DNA from: Bacillus sp. NEB1478
GTDB lineage: Bacteria > Bacillota > Bacilli > Bacillales > Fictibacillaceae
Direction: 5' to 3'
Assembly (NCBI RefSeq): GCF_031582965.1
Contig: NZ_CP134049.1
Coordinates: 2,914,001-2,978,000 of the forward strand
DNA length: 64,000 nt
Part shown: piece after piece, positions 5,681 through 14,746 of the stretch
Layout: each line of letters starts with the position of its first letter
Numbering within the stretch: position 1 is the first letter of the stretch
Made by a program: the position numbers and the translations under genes
The notes under the pieces: model-generated
Seen by the model: only the letters and a program-made list of their open reading frames with translations
Told to the model about the DNA's origin: nothing
The model's database searches: none

Positions 5681-8617
5681 ATGGACAATATGATTCAGAT
5701 AAAGATTGATGGAAAAACGTACGAAGAAGCATCAGGCATGTCTATTCTCGATATCATGAACAAAAACGAACTCTCTCACCCGCAGATCTGCCATACCCCA
5801 GAAGTGGATGCAATCGAGACCTGTGATACGTGTATTGTCGAAGTGAACGGCAAACTCGTTCGTTCATGCTCAACCACTGCGATCAACGGAATGCACATTG
5901 AGCGTTCTTCAGACCGAGCAAAGTCGGCGCAAACAGAAGCGATGGATCGTATACTCGAAAACCATCTTCTTTATTGTACGGTTTGTGACAACAACAACGG
6001 AAACTGCAAGTTACATAATACGGCTGAAATGATGGAGATTGAACATCAAGCGATTCCATATACACCCAAGGAACAGCCAATTGATATTGATATGTCTCAT
6101 CCGTTCTACCGCTATGATGCGAACCAATGTATCACATGCGGACAGTGTGTGGAAGTCTGTCAGAATCTCCAGGTGAACGAAACCCTTTCAATCGACTGGG
6201 AACGCGAACGTCCCCGCGTAATTTGGGATGCAGGTTCCCCTATCAACGACTCTTCTTGTGTGAGCTGCGGACAATGTGTCACCGTTTGTCCGTGTAACGC
6301 ATTAATGGAAAAATCAATGCTAGGTGAAGCTGGTTTCATGACAGGCTTAAAAGAAGAAATTCTAGAGCCGATGGTCGAGCTAGTAAAAGATGTCGAGCCT
6401 GGATATAGCGGTATTTTTGCGGTTTCAGAAGTCGAAGCGGCTATGCGTGAAACACGGACGAAAAAGACGAAAACCGTCTGTACGTTTTGTGGAGTCGGCT
6501 GTTCGTTCGAAGTGTGGACAAAAGGGAGAAAGATTTTAAAAATCGAGCCATCCGATGGTCCGGTTAATGCGATTTCGACTTGTGTAAAAGGAAAATTCGG
6601 CTGGGATTTCGTCAATAGCGAGGAACGCCTCACTACCCCGCTCATCCGTAAAAACGGTGAGTTCGTGGAATCCACTTGGGATGAAGCACTGAATCTGATT
6701 GCTGAAAAGATGGGTGGAATTAAAGCTGAACATGGCGGGAAAGCGCTAGGCTTTGTTTCCTCTTCTAAAATTACAAACGAAGAAAACTACTTGATGCAAA
6801 AGCTTGCCCGACAAGTATTTGGAACAAACAACGTCGATAACTGTTCGCGTTATTGCCAGTCGCCTGCAACAGACGGTCTTTTCCGCACAGTAGGTATGGG
6901 CGGAGATGCAGGTACGATCAAAGATATCGCGCAAGCTGGTCTAGTGATCATCGTTGGCGCGAATCCGACTGAAGGTCATCCGGTCCTTGCGACTCGTGTG
7001 AAGCGTGCTCACAAACTTCATGGTCAGAAGCTGATCGTTGCGGATCTTCGCAAGCACGAAATGGCTGAACGCTCTGATATTTTTATGAGTCCAAAACAAG
7101 GAACAGACCAAGTATGGCTCATGGCTGTGACAAAATATATGATAGACCAAGGCTGGCACGACGAAAAGTTCATTGAAGAAAATGTCCATTACTTGGAGGA
7201 CTTTAAAGAAGTATTAGAAAAATACACATTGAAATATGCCGAGAAAACAACCGGTATCTCAGAAGAAACCTTAATAAAAGTAGCAGAGATGATTCGCGAC
7301 GCTGACGGAACGTGTGTGCTTTGGGGCATGGGAGTTACACAAAACACAGGCGGAAGTGATACGTCTGCTGCGATTTCAAACCTGCTATTAGCAACAGGAA
7401 ACTATCGCCGGCCAGGTGCTGGTGCTTACCCGCTTCGAGGTCACAACAATGTGCAAGGGGCATGTGATATGGGAACTCTTCCTGCATGGCTGCCTGGTTA
7501 TCAGCATATTACAGATGATATTGCCCGAGCTAAATTCGAAAAAGCCTACGGTGTAGAGATCGGTGACACACCTGGTATGGACAGTATCACAATGGTAGAA
7601 GCGATCGGCCGCGGCGAACTTAAAGGAATGTATCTTGTTGGTGAGGACATGGCGCTTATTGACGCGAACTCTAACCATGTTCATGAAATGCTTTCGCAGC
7701 TTGAATTCTTTGTTGTACAAGATATTTTCTTATCGAAGACTGCTCAATACGCCGACGTTATTTTACCGGCAGCTCCTTCCCTTGAGAAAGACGGAACGTT
7801 CACGAATACGGAACGCCGTGTTCAGCGTTTATACCAAGCTCTTCCGACGACTGGCGGATCTAGAGCGGATTGGGAAATTATGCAAAGTATTGCGATTCGA
7901 ATGGGGGCAGATTGGAACTACACGCACCCAAGCGAAATTTTTGAAGAGATGGCTTCCCTATCACCGCTCTTCGGTGAAGCAAACTATTCTGTACTTGAAG
8001 GCTGGGGCAGCTTTTTATGGGGAGATTTTAGCGGAAAGAGCACTCCGCTTCTTTATACAGATGGCTTTAACTTCCCTGATAAGAAAGCGCGCTTTGCCTT
8101 ATCTGACTGGGTCTCGCCAACTGAGTTTCCTGCAGAATACGATCTGCACATCAATAACGGAAGAATGCTTGAGCATTTCCATGAAGGAAACCTTACGAAT
8201 AAATCCCGCGGTATTCAGGAAAAAGTGCCGGATGTTTTCGTTGAAGTGGCGCCTACTCTTGCAGAAGAACGCGGTATTATTGACGGGTCTGTCGTTCGGT
8301 TGATCTCACCATTTGGTGCAGTAAAATTGAACGCGCTCGTAACTGACCGAGTGAAGCATAACGAGTTATATTTACCGATGAACTCTGTAGATAAAGAGTC
8401 AGCCATCAATTTCTTGACAGGACCGGCAGTGGATCATCGCACGCGCACACCTGCTTATAAGCAGACAAAAGTGCGCATGGAAATCATCAGCCGCGAAGGT
8501 GAAGTGAAGCTCCCGGGTCATAATCCGAGAAACAAGAAACGATATCCGCAAAACGGTGTTGAAGTTCAGCGAAAGTGGAACCGCCCTGGCTATGTCCACT
8601 TAACGGATGAAGTATAG
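5681..8617 (+). CDS. fdhF: Formate dehydrogenase, catalytic (alpha) subunit with N-terminal Fe-S domains
   Basis: The 978-aa enzyme oxidises formate to CO2 at a bis-molybdopterin Mo or W centre. In order: a 2Fe-2S ferredoxin domain (C37, C48, C51, C63), a His-Cys cluster motif (H95, C99, C102, C109), two 4Fe-4S motifs (C150/153/156/160 and C193/196/199/203), then the molybdopterin domain with its own 4Fe-4S cluster (C267, C270, C274, C301) and the C-terminal dinucleotide-binding fold. The metal ligand is a cysteine, C392 in NCSRYCQSPATDG, and the usual next residue histidine is glutamine Q393, as I recall for the B. subtilis YrhE/YjgC proteins. No membrane segment is seen, so it is cytoplasmic. 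The DUF1641 gene follows by 12 bp. Confidence 0.93.
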   Translation: MDNMIQIKIDGKTYEEASGMSILDIMNKNELSHPQICHTPEVDAIETCDTCIVEVNGKLVRSCSTTAINGMHIERSSDRAKSAQTEAMDRILENHLLYCTVCDNNNGNCKLHNTAEMMEIEHQAIPYTPKEQPIDIDMSHPFYRYDANQCITCGQCVEVCQNLQVNETLSIDWERERPRVIWDAGSPINDSSCVSCGQCVTVCPCNALMEKSMLGEAGFMTGLKEEILEPMVELVKDVEPGYSGIFAVSEVEAAMRETRTKKTKTVCTFCGVGCSFEVWTKGRKILKIEPSDGPVNAISTCVKGKFGWDFVNSEERLTTPLIRKNGEFVESTWDEALNLIAEKMGGIKAEHGGKALGFVSSSKITNEENYLMQKLARQVFGTNNVDNCSRYCQSPATDGLFRTVGMGGDAGTIKDIAQAGLVIIVGANPTEGHPVLATRVKRAHKLHGQKLIVADLRKHEMAERSDIFMSPKQGTDQVWLMAVTKYMIDQGWHDEKFIEENVHYLEDFKEVLEKYTLKYAEKTTGISEETLIKVAEMIRDADGTCVLWGMGVTQNTGGSDTSAAISNLLLATGNYRRPGAGAYPLRGHNNVQGACDMGTLPAWLPGYQHITDDIARAKFEKAYGVEIGDTPGMDSITMVEAIGRGELKGMYLVGEDMALIDANSNHVHEMLSQLEFFVVQDIFLSKTAQYADVILPAAPSLEKDGTFTNTERRVQRLYQALPTTGGSRADWEIMQSIAIRMGADWNYTHPSEIFEEMASLSPLFGEANYSVLEGWGSFLWGDFSGKSTPLLYTDGFNFPDKKARFALSDWVSPTEFPAEYDLHINNGRMLEHFHEGNLTNKSRGIQEKVPDVFVEVAPTLAEERGIIDGSVVRLISPFGAVKLNALVTDRVKHNELYLPMNSVDKESAINFLTGPAVDHRTRTPAYKQTKVRMEIISREGEVKLPGHNPRNKKRYPQNGVEVQRKWNRPGYVHLTDEV

Positions 8618-8629
8618 GAGGTATGATTG

Positions 8630-9109
8630 ATGGCTCAACCGATTACAACTGTGAAAAAAACGATAAAAACTGAAGAACAGATTCAGCAAGAAAAACTTTT
8701 AGAACTTCAAGCTGCATTGGCTGAAAAAGATGAGGCACTCACTAAGACACTCGATATTATCGGTGAACTTCATAGCATGGGCGCTTTGGATGCTGCCAAT
8801 GCCATGTTAGAAGCGAAGGAAAAGATCGCGGGTATCGCTCTCGGACAAGCAACGCGTGAACCCGTTACAAACCTGATCAACAACTTGATGGGTGCTGCTG
8901 GTGTTTTAACGAAGATGGATCCTGAAGTGACAGCAAAACTTTTAGACAGTGTCGTTGCCGGCGTAAAGCAAGGTGAAAACTTTGTGGAAAGCGAGAAAAA
9001 GGTTGGCGTATTCGACTTGATGAAAGTGTTGAACGACCCAGACATCAACCGCGCAATAGGTTTTGGTCTTAACTTTCTAAAAGGCATGGGGCAGGAATTG
9101 AAAAAATAA
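8630..9109 (+). CDS. DUF1641 domain protein, formate dehydrogenase partner (YrhD-like)
   Basis: A 159-aa soluble protein beginning at ATG 8630, placed 8 bases after TAGGAGG; a TTG one codon earlier is a poorer choice. The N-terminal half is a probable coiled coil (EEQIQQEKLLELQAALAEKDEAL), followed by the DUF1641 core with GVFDLMKVLNDPDINRAIGFGLNFLKGMG. In bacilli this family follows the cytoplasmic formate dehydrogenase gene (yrhE-yrhD, yjgC-yjgD); it is thought to be an electron-transfer or assembly partner, but its biochemical role is not established as far as I know. A terminator follows, so fdhF and this gene form a two-gene operon. Confidence 0.85.
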   Translation: MAQPITTVKKTIKTEEQIQQEKLLELQAALAEKDEALTKTLDIIGELHSMGALDAANAMLEAKEKIAGIALGQATREPVTNLINNLMGAAGVLTKMDPEVTAKLLDSVVAGVKQGENFVESEKKVGVFDLMKVLNDPDINRAIGFGLNFLKGMGQELKK

Positions 9110-9154
9110 TAGAAAAAGTCATGTTGAAAGTTTACGAAAACACTCATAATTTTT

Positions 9155-9187
9155 AACCTCGGAGCCTTGCTGCTTCGAGGTTTTTTA
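9155..9187 (+). terminator. Terminator of the formate dehydrogenase operon
   Basis: AACCTCG (9155-9161) pairs with CGAGGTT (9176-9182) and is followed by TTTT, 45 bp after the DUF1641 stop. Confidence 0.82.
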
Positions 9188-9324
9188 GTTATAAACTGTT
9201 GATATTTTGTAAAGAAAATATGTATTTTCGCCCATAAAGAACTTTTGGATAATAAAACTATTTATACTCGAAAAGATAACTTTGTCCAATTTTAGAAACA
9301 AAATTTTGAAAGGAGGGTCTTAGA

Positions 9325-10062
9325 ATGTGGATGATTCTTTTTGTGCTCATAGTTGCTTTTATGATTTATGCATTAATTCCTACTTTGTTATTCCGGCTTT
9401 TTTCAATTAAGAAATCCATACAGAAAGACAATGATACTAAAATTGTCCATCTAACATTCGATGATGGTCCAAACCCTCTCTATACACCGTTATTGCTCGA
9501 TTTATTAAGACTGTATAACGCAAAAGCTACTTTTTTTGTATTAGGCAAGAAAGCAGAAAAATACCCAGAGTTGATTCTGAGAATGAAAGAAGAAGGCCAC
9601 ACAATCGGCATTCACAACGATAAACATACAAGTAATTGGTTTACGGATCCTTTTACGTTTTATCATCAATTAAAAAAAGCCACCGCACGAGTTGAAAAAA
9701 TCACAGGTGAAAAGCCTTATTATTATAGACCGCCATGGGGACATTTCAATCTGTTTTCCTGGACAGCCATGAAAGATTTCAAAATCATCATGTGGAAATA
9801 TGCTCCTCGGGATTGGAACGTGATGGAAACCAATACGTTAACAGACAGGCTGCTTAGTCATTTAGAAAACAGATCAATTATCTTGCTTCATGATTGCGGT
9901 GAGACTTTTGGAGCTGACAAGCTTGCTCCAGGCATCATGCTTGATGCTCTAAGGAAGATGTTTGTGAAGACAGCAAACCAAGGTATTTTATTTCATGGGC
10001 TTGAGGAAGATAAAGCAAATTCTCCAAATGGTTTAACAAATCGATCCCGTACAAGTTTTTGA
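9325..10062 (+). CDS. Polysaccharide deacetylase family protein (NodB homology), membrane-anchored
   Basis: The 245-aa protein has one N-terminal membrane segment (residues 3-23) and then a NodB deacetylase domain: TFDDGPN (metal-binding aspartate pair), HNDKH supplying the two histidines of the HxxxH motif, RPPWG, and LLHD near the end. The family removes N- or O-acetyl groups from cell-wall or surface polysaccharides outside the membrane, using a divalent metal. AAAGGAGGG precedes the ATG by 7 bases. It leads a three-gene operon with a glycolipid-type glycosyltransferase 12 bp downstream and a DedA protein, so the substrate may be a lipid-linked sugar rather than peptidoglycan; that is inference. 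Confidence 0.85.
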   Translation: MWMILFVLIVAFMIYALIPTLLFRLFSIKKSIQKDNDTKIVHLTFDDGPNPLYTPLLLDLLRLYNAKATFFVLGKKAEKYPELILRMKEEGHTIGIHNDKHTSNWFTDPFTFYHQLKKATARVEKITGEKPYYYRPPWGHFNLFSWTAMKDFKIIMWKYAPRDWNVMETNTLTDRLLSHLENRSIILLHDCGETFGADKLAPGIMLDALRKMFVKTANQGILFHGLEEDKANSPNGLTNRSRTSF

Positions 10063-10074
10063 AAGGAATGATGC

Positions 10075-11295
10075 ATGATGAAAAAAATTCTTTTTCTTCC
10101 ATTGTTTCAGATGCCATCCGGTCACCATCATGTGGCAGATTCATTAATGGATTCCATTCGTAAGCATTCCTACAAATTCGAATGCGAAAAAATTGATTTC
10201 TTGCACTATGTAAATCCGGGTCTGGAAAAGCTCGTTTCATCGATCTATTTGAAGTGGATTGCTGCGTCTCCTTCAACATACAATAAAGCGTATTATCATT
10301 ATTCTTATACAAACAGCACTCATAATCTTTCTTTATCTTTTTATGAAAAATTATTTTTAAGAAGAATGGAAAAACTGATTTTAGAGTATGATCCAGATTT
10401 AATCGTGTGTACGCACGGTTTCCCTTCTTTCTTAATCAGCCGGTTAAAAGAAAAAGGAAAGATAAATAATGTACCGATTATCAATGTGTATACAGACTTC
10501 TTCATCAATAGTGTTTGGGGCATTAACGGAATTAATTATCACTTGGTTCCTGACCATACCATCAAATCAGCACTCGTCGAAAAACATGGCATTCCAGCTA
10601 AAAATATTAAAATAAGCGGAATTCCCACTCATGAAAATTTAAAAACCGTACAACAAGCTAAATCCTGTGAAAATGCTTATACCATTATGATAGCGGGCGG
10701 CAGCAGCGGTCTTGGTGATATACAAGGATTTCTTAAAGAATCCTTAAATCAGCATTTTCCTGTTAAGTTCATCATTTTATGCGGGAAAAACAAACATTTA
10801 TATGATGATCTATCCTCATGGAATGATCCGTCAATTCAAGTTGTTCCATATATTTCTTCAAAAGAAGAGATGAACCTTTTATATGAACAAGCAGATGCGA
10901 TCGTCACGAAACCAGGTGGTGTGACCATCAGTGAATGTTTGAAAAAGCGTGTGCCTATTTTTGTTAATTCTGCTCTTCCTGGACAAGAAGATGTGAACCT
11001 GAATGTCCTATTATCAAAGCGGCTAGTCTACAAATTATCAAAGGGAAAAACGTATATGGAACAAATCATCTCTTTATTAAAAAACGAAAAAGAAATGTTG
11101 CAGTACCAATCAAGGATTGACCGGTACTTTTCGTATTTGGAATTGACGGACTCCAATAGCATTTTATCTTTTATATCTGGAGTTTTAAAAGATGAACAAC
11201 AAACCGGAAACATTCAAACAGTTACTGAACCATATTGGACACTGCTGAGAGAGTTAAAGCACAATTCTACTCTTCCCGCGAATGACAAAACGTAA
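10075..11295 (+). CDS. Glycosyltransferase, MGDG-synthase/UgtP-like (GT28 type)
   Basis: The 406-aa protein has the two-domain layout of diacylglycerol glucosyltransferases. The N-terminal MGDG-synthase domain shows LPLFQMPSGHHHVADSL (the G-H-x-x-A lipid-acceptor region), VCTHGFPSFLISRL and YTDFF; the C-terminal GT-B sugar-nucleotide domain shows IAGGSSGLG and the signature KPGGVTISECLKKRVPIF. It would transfer a sugar from UDP-sugar to a membrane lipid at the inner leaflet. It differs from true UgtP enough that the acceptor is uncertain. It lies between a deacetylase and a DedA-family gene in one operon, consistent with making, trimming and moving a glycolipid. AAAGGA precedes ATG 10075; a second ATG follows. 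Confidence 0.82.
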   Translation: MMKKILFLPLFQMPSGHHHVADSLMDSIRKHSYKFECEKIDFLHYVNPGLEKLVSSIYLKWIAASPSTYNKAYYHYSYTNSTHNLSLSFYEKLFLRRMEKLILEYDPDLIVCTHGFPSFLISRLKEKGKINNVPIINVYTDFFINSVWGINGINYHLVPDHTIKSALVEKHGIPAKNIKISGIPTHENLKTVQQAKSCENAYTIMIAGGSSGLGDIQGFLKESLNQHFPVKFIILCGKNKHLYDDLSSWNDPSIQVVPYISSKEEMNLLYEQADAIVTKPGGVTISECLKKRVPIFVNSALPGQEDVNLNVLLSKRLVYKLSKGKTYMEQIISLLKNEKEMLQYQSRIDRYFSYLELTDSNSILSFISGVLKDEQQTGNIQTVTEPYWTLLRELKHNSTLPANDKT

Positions 11296-11339
11296 TGCTG
11301 TCCATTCACAGTCCGATCTGTGCATGAGGAGTTTTTAAT

Positions 11340-11921
11340 ATGCTGAACCTTGAACTTATATCAAATTATTTATTGCAATATGGATATATCATTATCGTAT
11401 TATGCCTGTTTTGCGGAATAGTTGGCATACCAGCACCAGAGGAAACCTTTATGGTGTTTGTTGGTGTACTAGCTTCCAACCATCACCTTAATTTATCTTT
11501 ATCTCTTCTTTCTGCTTTCATAGGTATCGTCCTAGGAATGTTAACTGCCTACGTGGCTGGAAGAAAAGCAGGACAAGAATTTATTAAGAAATTCGGCAAG
11601 TATGTATTTATTACGCCTGAACGGTGGGATTATGTTGATAGCCAATTCCAGCGTTATGGACGTTACATGATTGTATTTGCGAACTTTTTCCCAGGAATAC
11701 GGCAAGTTAACCCCTATATTGCGGGTACACTGCAATTTCCATTCGTTCCTTATATATTTCTCGCTTCAGTCGGAACGGTCATTTGGACTTTAGTATTTAT
11801 CGTAGGGGGATACTTTGTTGGAAACCATATCCCGCTTCAATATCTGGCTTGGCTTCCTGTTTTTTATATACTTGTAGTTGCTGTGATCTGGCTTAAGAAA
11901 AAAATGAAGAAAAATGGATAA
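11340..11921 (+). CDS. DedA family membrane protein
   Basis: This 193-aa protein has the DedA/SNARE-associated layout: two re-entrant hydrophobic segments and several membrane helices, an acidic motif IPAPEET near residues 30-36, and FANFFPGIRQVNPYIAGTL near 113-131 carrying the FxPGxR motif. DedA proteins flip or recycle membrane lipids, including undecaprenyl phosphate, using the proton motive force. GAGGAG lies upstream of the ATG, 44 bp after the glycosyltransferase gene, so it completes a deacetylase-glycosyltransferase-DedA operon. The combination suggests lipid-carrier recycling or glycolipid transport; exact substrate unknown. Confidence 0.88.
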   Translation: MLNLELISNYLLQYGYIIIVLCLFCGIVGIPAPEETFMVFVGVLASNHHLNLSLSLLSAFIGIVLGMLTAYVAGRKAGQEFIKKFGKYVFITPERWDYVDSQFQRYGRYMIVFANFFPGIRQVNPYIAGTLQFPFVPYIFLASVGTVIWTLVFIVGGYFVGNHIPLQYLAWLPVFYILVVAVIWLKKKMKKNG

Positions 11922-12076
11922 AAAACGACCCAAAGATGCTAATTTTAGCTTCTATAAACCCACGGATTTTTAATAACTCACAAACCGACATAAACAGACA
12001 AAATCCGACAACGTCTACAACTGTAAAACAACCAAACACATAATGATAACACCTGTTAATCGATTGACTCCTTCAT

Positions 12077-12110
12077 AAAAAGAACCTTTTAGCGGTAAAG
12101 GTTCTTTTTT
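12077..12110. terminator. Bidirectional terminator
   Basis: AAAAGAACCTTT (12077-12088) and AAAGGTTCTTTT (12097-12108) form a perfect 12-bp stem with A and T runs on both sides. It serves the DedA operon and the leftward secreted-protein gene, overlapping the latter's stop codon. Confidence 0.9.
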
Positions 12111-12691
12111 GCTTTTAATTTTATGATGATCACTAACAGGATACTGATCAGCACACAACTAATAATCACTTTCTCTCCATTCGATTCCGATTGAGGAATT
12201 GTTTTGTTTGGATTCTTTTTTCGGGCAGAACCTTCACTCACTTTTGTCGAGTTGTTTTTTAAAAAGGTCTCGTAATACACCTTGTTCTTCTCTGTTTCTG
12301 CTACTACACTATCGGTTATCTGGATCATTCCGTTCGGTCCGCCGACAGGTGTCATAAAATCAAAGTACTTTGTTGTTTCCAAAAACAAAAGAAATTCGCC
12401 ACCTTGCTGCTGAAAGTCTTCTGCCCATCCGATGTCATTTCCATCTATGCCAGCTATGATCGTTCCGTTAGAATTTCCTTTATACACGTTTTTCACCTTA
12501 AACGAATATCCTTGAAAAATCTGCCCATGCTTAGGCTGACTCGAAAAGTCATACTGTCCTAAAACAATCACACTCGCTCTCCCCTCTACTTCACCAGGCT
12601 CAATAGAAGCCCAGCTTGTAGCAGAAACGGGTTTATGAAACTGGATAAACAGCACGATGATTAAACTGAACAGACAGAATCGTTTCATCAT
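12089..12691 (-). CDS. Secreted, C-terminally anchored protein of unknown function
   Basis: The 200-aa product has a signal peptide (about residues 1-24, ending VSA-T), an extracellular beta-rich middle (ASVIVLGQYDF..., VKNVYKGNSNGTIIAGIDG...) that recalls OB-fold/TIMP-like modules found in bacillar secreted proteins, a charged linker, and a membrane anchor near residues 173-191 followed by a basic tail. Its ATG overlaps the stop of the deaminase-like gene (ATGA), so the two are translationally coupled. I do not recognise a characterised homologue. Confidence 0.65.
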   Translation of the reverse strand: MMKRFCLFSLIIVLFIQFHKPVSATSWASIEPGEVEGRASVIVLGQYDFSSQPKHGQIFQGYSFKVKNVYKGNSNGTIIAGIDGNDIGWAEDFQQQGGEFLLFLETTKYFDFMTPVGGPNGMIQITDSVVAETEKNKVYYETFLKNNSTKVSEGSARKKNPNKTIPQSESNGEKVIISCVLISILLVIIIKLKAKKNLYR

Positions 12692-13128
12692 TCGTCAAAA
12701 GAACGACCTTTAGCATATTTTTCTGGCAGCAGTTCCATAACGGTGCACTTCATGATTTCCCCGTAATAAGGAATAATGACTTGTGCATCTTTTCCGTAAT
12801 CACTTATCAATTCGCGGCACATCCCGCATGGCGTAACCACCCAGCATTTCTCGATATCCTCATGCGGATGCGGGTGAGCAACAGCGACGATCGTCTCAAA
12901 TTCATGATCCCCTTCAGAAATTGCCTTTCCCAGCGCCACCGCTTCACCGCAAACGGCAATTCTTCCTACGTTCGCTTCCAAGTGAACAGCCGCATAAATT
13001 TTTCCGGATTTCGTTCTTATTGCTGCTCCAATATGATGTTTACCATAAACATAATTTTTCACGATTACTTCTTCTGCAGCACGAATAAGCTCATGATCTT
13101 CATAATTTAACTCTTTTACATGTAACAT
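12688..13128 (-). CDS. Cytidine deaminase-like zinc hydrolase
   Basis: The 146-aa protein shows the cytidine deaminase fold signatures: a CGEAVALGKA segment near residue 58 providing one zinc cysteine and the catalytic glutamate (C-x-E, where cytidine deaminase has CAE), and TPCGMC (PCxxC) with two further zinc cysteines. Length fits Cdd or blasticidin-S deaminase rather than a large CDA. The family removes the amino group of cytidine or related nucleosides. I prefer ATG 13128, six bases after TGGAGG, over the ATG two codons earlier, which sits against the ribosome site. The gene is coupled to a secreted-protein gene of unrelated type. Substrate specificity is uncertain. Confidence 0.8.
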   Translation of the reverse strand: MLHVKELNYEDHELIRAAEEVIVKNYVYGKHHIGAAIRTKSGKIYAAVHLEANVGRIAVCGEAVALGKAISEGDHEFETIVAVAHPHPHEDIEKCWVVTPCGMCRELISDYGKDAQVIIPYYGEIMKCTVMELLPEKYAKGRSFDE

Positions 13129-13408
13129 TTGCATCCTCCAGAATAACCGATTAATAAATGATCGTATATGTTGGTTTTTTTACCTTTCTGTTATTTCCTC
13201 TTTATTGAACGAATTGGATAATACTTCGATAAAAATACGTTTAATCCCTTTGATTTCCTAAAATTTGTATGTAAACGTGGTTTCAGTTTCTCAACTAATG
13301 GCTATTTTTCCTGATTCAGTTGCATGTATTCTCGAGTTATCAATCGTGTTTGCTCTTTTTCTTTTTGAGTATATAATTTTATTAGCGGAATTTATTAGGA
13401 GGCTGGGT

Positions 13409-14086
13409 ATGAATTCTACGAAAAGTGTTGTAGAAAAATTGAACTTACAGAAATACACGAAGAGATTGATTCTAAATGCACCCGCAGATGTCGATGACTT
13501 TCAAGACCTGGATCATTCTGTTACTGTTCAAGCCGATAAGTATGATCTGATTTTTACTTTTGTTTTTAATTTAAAAGATTTCGCTGAGCAGCTGCAGTTC
13601 GTTAATAAAAAGAGCTTGTTAAGGGATAACGGATATATATTTATCGCCTATCCGAAAAAGAATAACAAACAATACAAGGAATACATCGAGCGTGATGAAA
13701 TATTCCCATATATCAATGTTGGCGAAGATGGATTTTTTCCGGAGAGCAATTTGAAGTTTTCAAGAATGATCAGCCTAAATGATGTATTCACGGTTGTGGG
13801 AATGAAAGCTGTTGCGAAAAAAACGAAAAAAGCTTCAGGATCAAAAAAGAGTCAATGTGTTGATGATTATATTAAACATGTTGATGATATTAAGCAGCAT
13901 TTGAGCAGAAATGAAGACTTACTTAACACTTATAATGGATTAACATTCGGCTATCAAAAAGACTGGGCTCGCTATGTTTATAGTGCTGCCCGGAAGGAAA
14001 CCCAAGAAAAGCGATTATTAGAAATGGAAACCATCATAGGGGATGGCTACAAATCAATGGATTTATATAGAAGAAATAAAAAATAG
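13409..14086 (+). CDS. YdeI/OmpD-associated family protein with N-terminal DUF3052-like half
   Basis: The frame is open from 13265, but the only good ribosome site, TTAGGAGG (13395-13402), points to ATG 13409, giving 225 aa. The N-terminal half (LILNAPADVDDF..., FNLKDFAEQL..., GYIFIAYPKK) looks like the small domain I associate with DUF3052, and the C-terminal end (FGYQKDWARYVYSAARKETQEKRLLEMETIIGDG) is the helical motif of YdeI/OmpD-associated proteins. Function is unclear for both parts; YdeI was named for effects on bacteriocin and peptide resistance. Soluble, no signal peptide. The terminator overlaps its stop codon. Confidence 0.7.
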   Translation: MNSTKSVVEKLNLQKYTKRLILNAPADVDDFQDLDHSVTVQADKYDLIFTFVFNLKDFAEQLQFVNKKSLLRDNGYIFIAYPKKNNKQYKEYIERDEIFPYINVGEDGFFPESNLKFSRMISLNDVFTVVGMKAVAKKTKKASGSKKSQCVDDYIKHVDDIKQHLSRNEDLLNTYNGLTFGYQKDWARYVYSAARKETQEKRLLEMETIIGDGYKSMDLYRRNKK

Positions 14087-14111
14087 AAAGAGGCCATCTG
14101 AGGCCTCTTTC
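14086..14111 (+). terminator. Terminator after the YdeI-like gene
   Basis: GAAAGAGGCC (14086-14095) pairs perfectly with GGCCTCTTTC (14102-14111), followed by TTTG. The stem begins at the last base of the stop codon. Confidence 0.85.
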
Positions 14112-14141
14112 TTTGTTGAGTTGGGAACGTCGTTTGTTGGA

Positions 14142-14654
14142 TTACACATTCAGAAACTCTTTCAAATGTGCCCCCAGTTCGTAATGATAAATCAATTCTG
14201 TGCCATATTCCCCTTCATATGCTAATCCTTTATCCAAAAAGCCTGCCTTTTTGTACAAATTTATGGCTGGAATGTTCATATTATGAACGGTTAAAAGAAT
14301 TTCATCTTTATCCGGAAAATGGTTCTTCACCAAGTCTGGTAAACTTTGCAAAGATTGAAGTGCGTACCCTTTTTTCTGATGCCGGGAATCAATAGAAAAT
14401 GATTTTAAAAGAATTGCGCTCTCGTTTTCCGTATAAATATTTCCCGATTTATCACAATACAAGACAAAGCAGCCGACTAAATCTTCCCCCGAAAAAATCA
14501 TATACGGCTGGTTAAACGAATCTTCCCTGAATGTCTCCACTACGAATGTGGGTAACGAAGTAAAGATTGCCTGTTCACTAGGTAAACAGTAATTAGAAAT
14601 AGCTTTATCGTCACTCTCTTCAAAAGGTCTTATCGTTAAATTTTTGGTTATCAT
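14142..14654 (-). CDS. GNAT family N-acetyltransferase
   Basis: With the ATG at 14654, preceded by AAAAAGGTG, the protein is 170 aa and opens MITKNLTIRPFEESD, a typical GNAT start; an upstream in-frame ATG at 14717 has no ribosome site. The acetyl-CoA loop is seen in SIDSRHQKKGYALQSLQSL (Q/RxxGxA) and the fold ends NIPAINLYKKAGFLDKG. The family moves acetyl groups from acetyl-CoA to amines; the substrate here is not predictable. Monocistronic, and followed leftward by the terminator of its convergent neighbour. Confidence 0.82.
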   Translation of the reverse strand: MITKNLTIRPFEESDDKAISNYCLPSEQAIFTSLPTFVVETFREDSFNQPYMIFSGEDLVGCFVLYCDKSGNIYTENESAILLKSFSIDSRHQKKGYALQSLQSLPDLVKNHFPDKDEILLTVHNMNIPAINLYKKAGFLDKGLAYEGEYGTELIYHYELGAHLKEFLNV

Positions 14655-14746
14655 ATTCGCACCTTTTTCTATAAAGTAACTTGTCCCTACTGCATTACTC
14701 TTCATTAAAAAATACACAGACCCAACTGTGTGTTCTCGCCTTTTTA

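Noticed and set aside
6160..6675. 171-aa antisense open frame inside fdhF
   Set aside because: Antisense to conserved Fe-S motifs, serine/phenylalanine-rich, no start signal.
7635..8303. 222-aa open frame inside the formate dehydrogenase gene, other frame
   Set aside because: Composition (many Leu/Arg), lack of a ribosome site and full overlap with a clear enzyme gene show it is a shadow.
13265..13408. N-terminal extension of the YdeI-like gene with a membrane-like segment
   Set aside because: TTAGGAGG directly before ATG 13409 marks the real start; upstream start has no such site.
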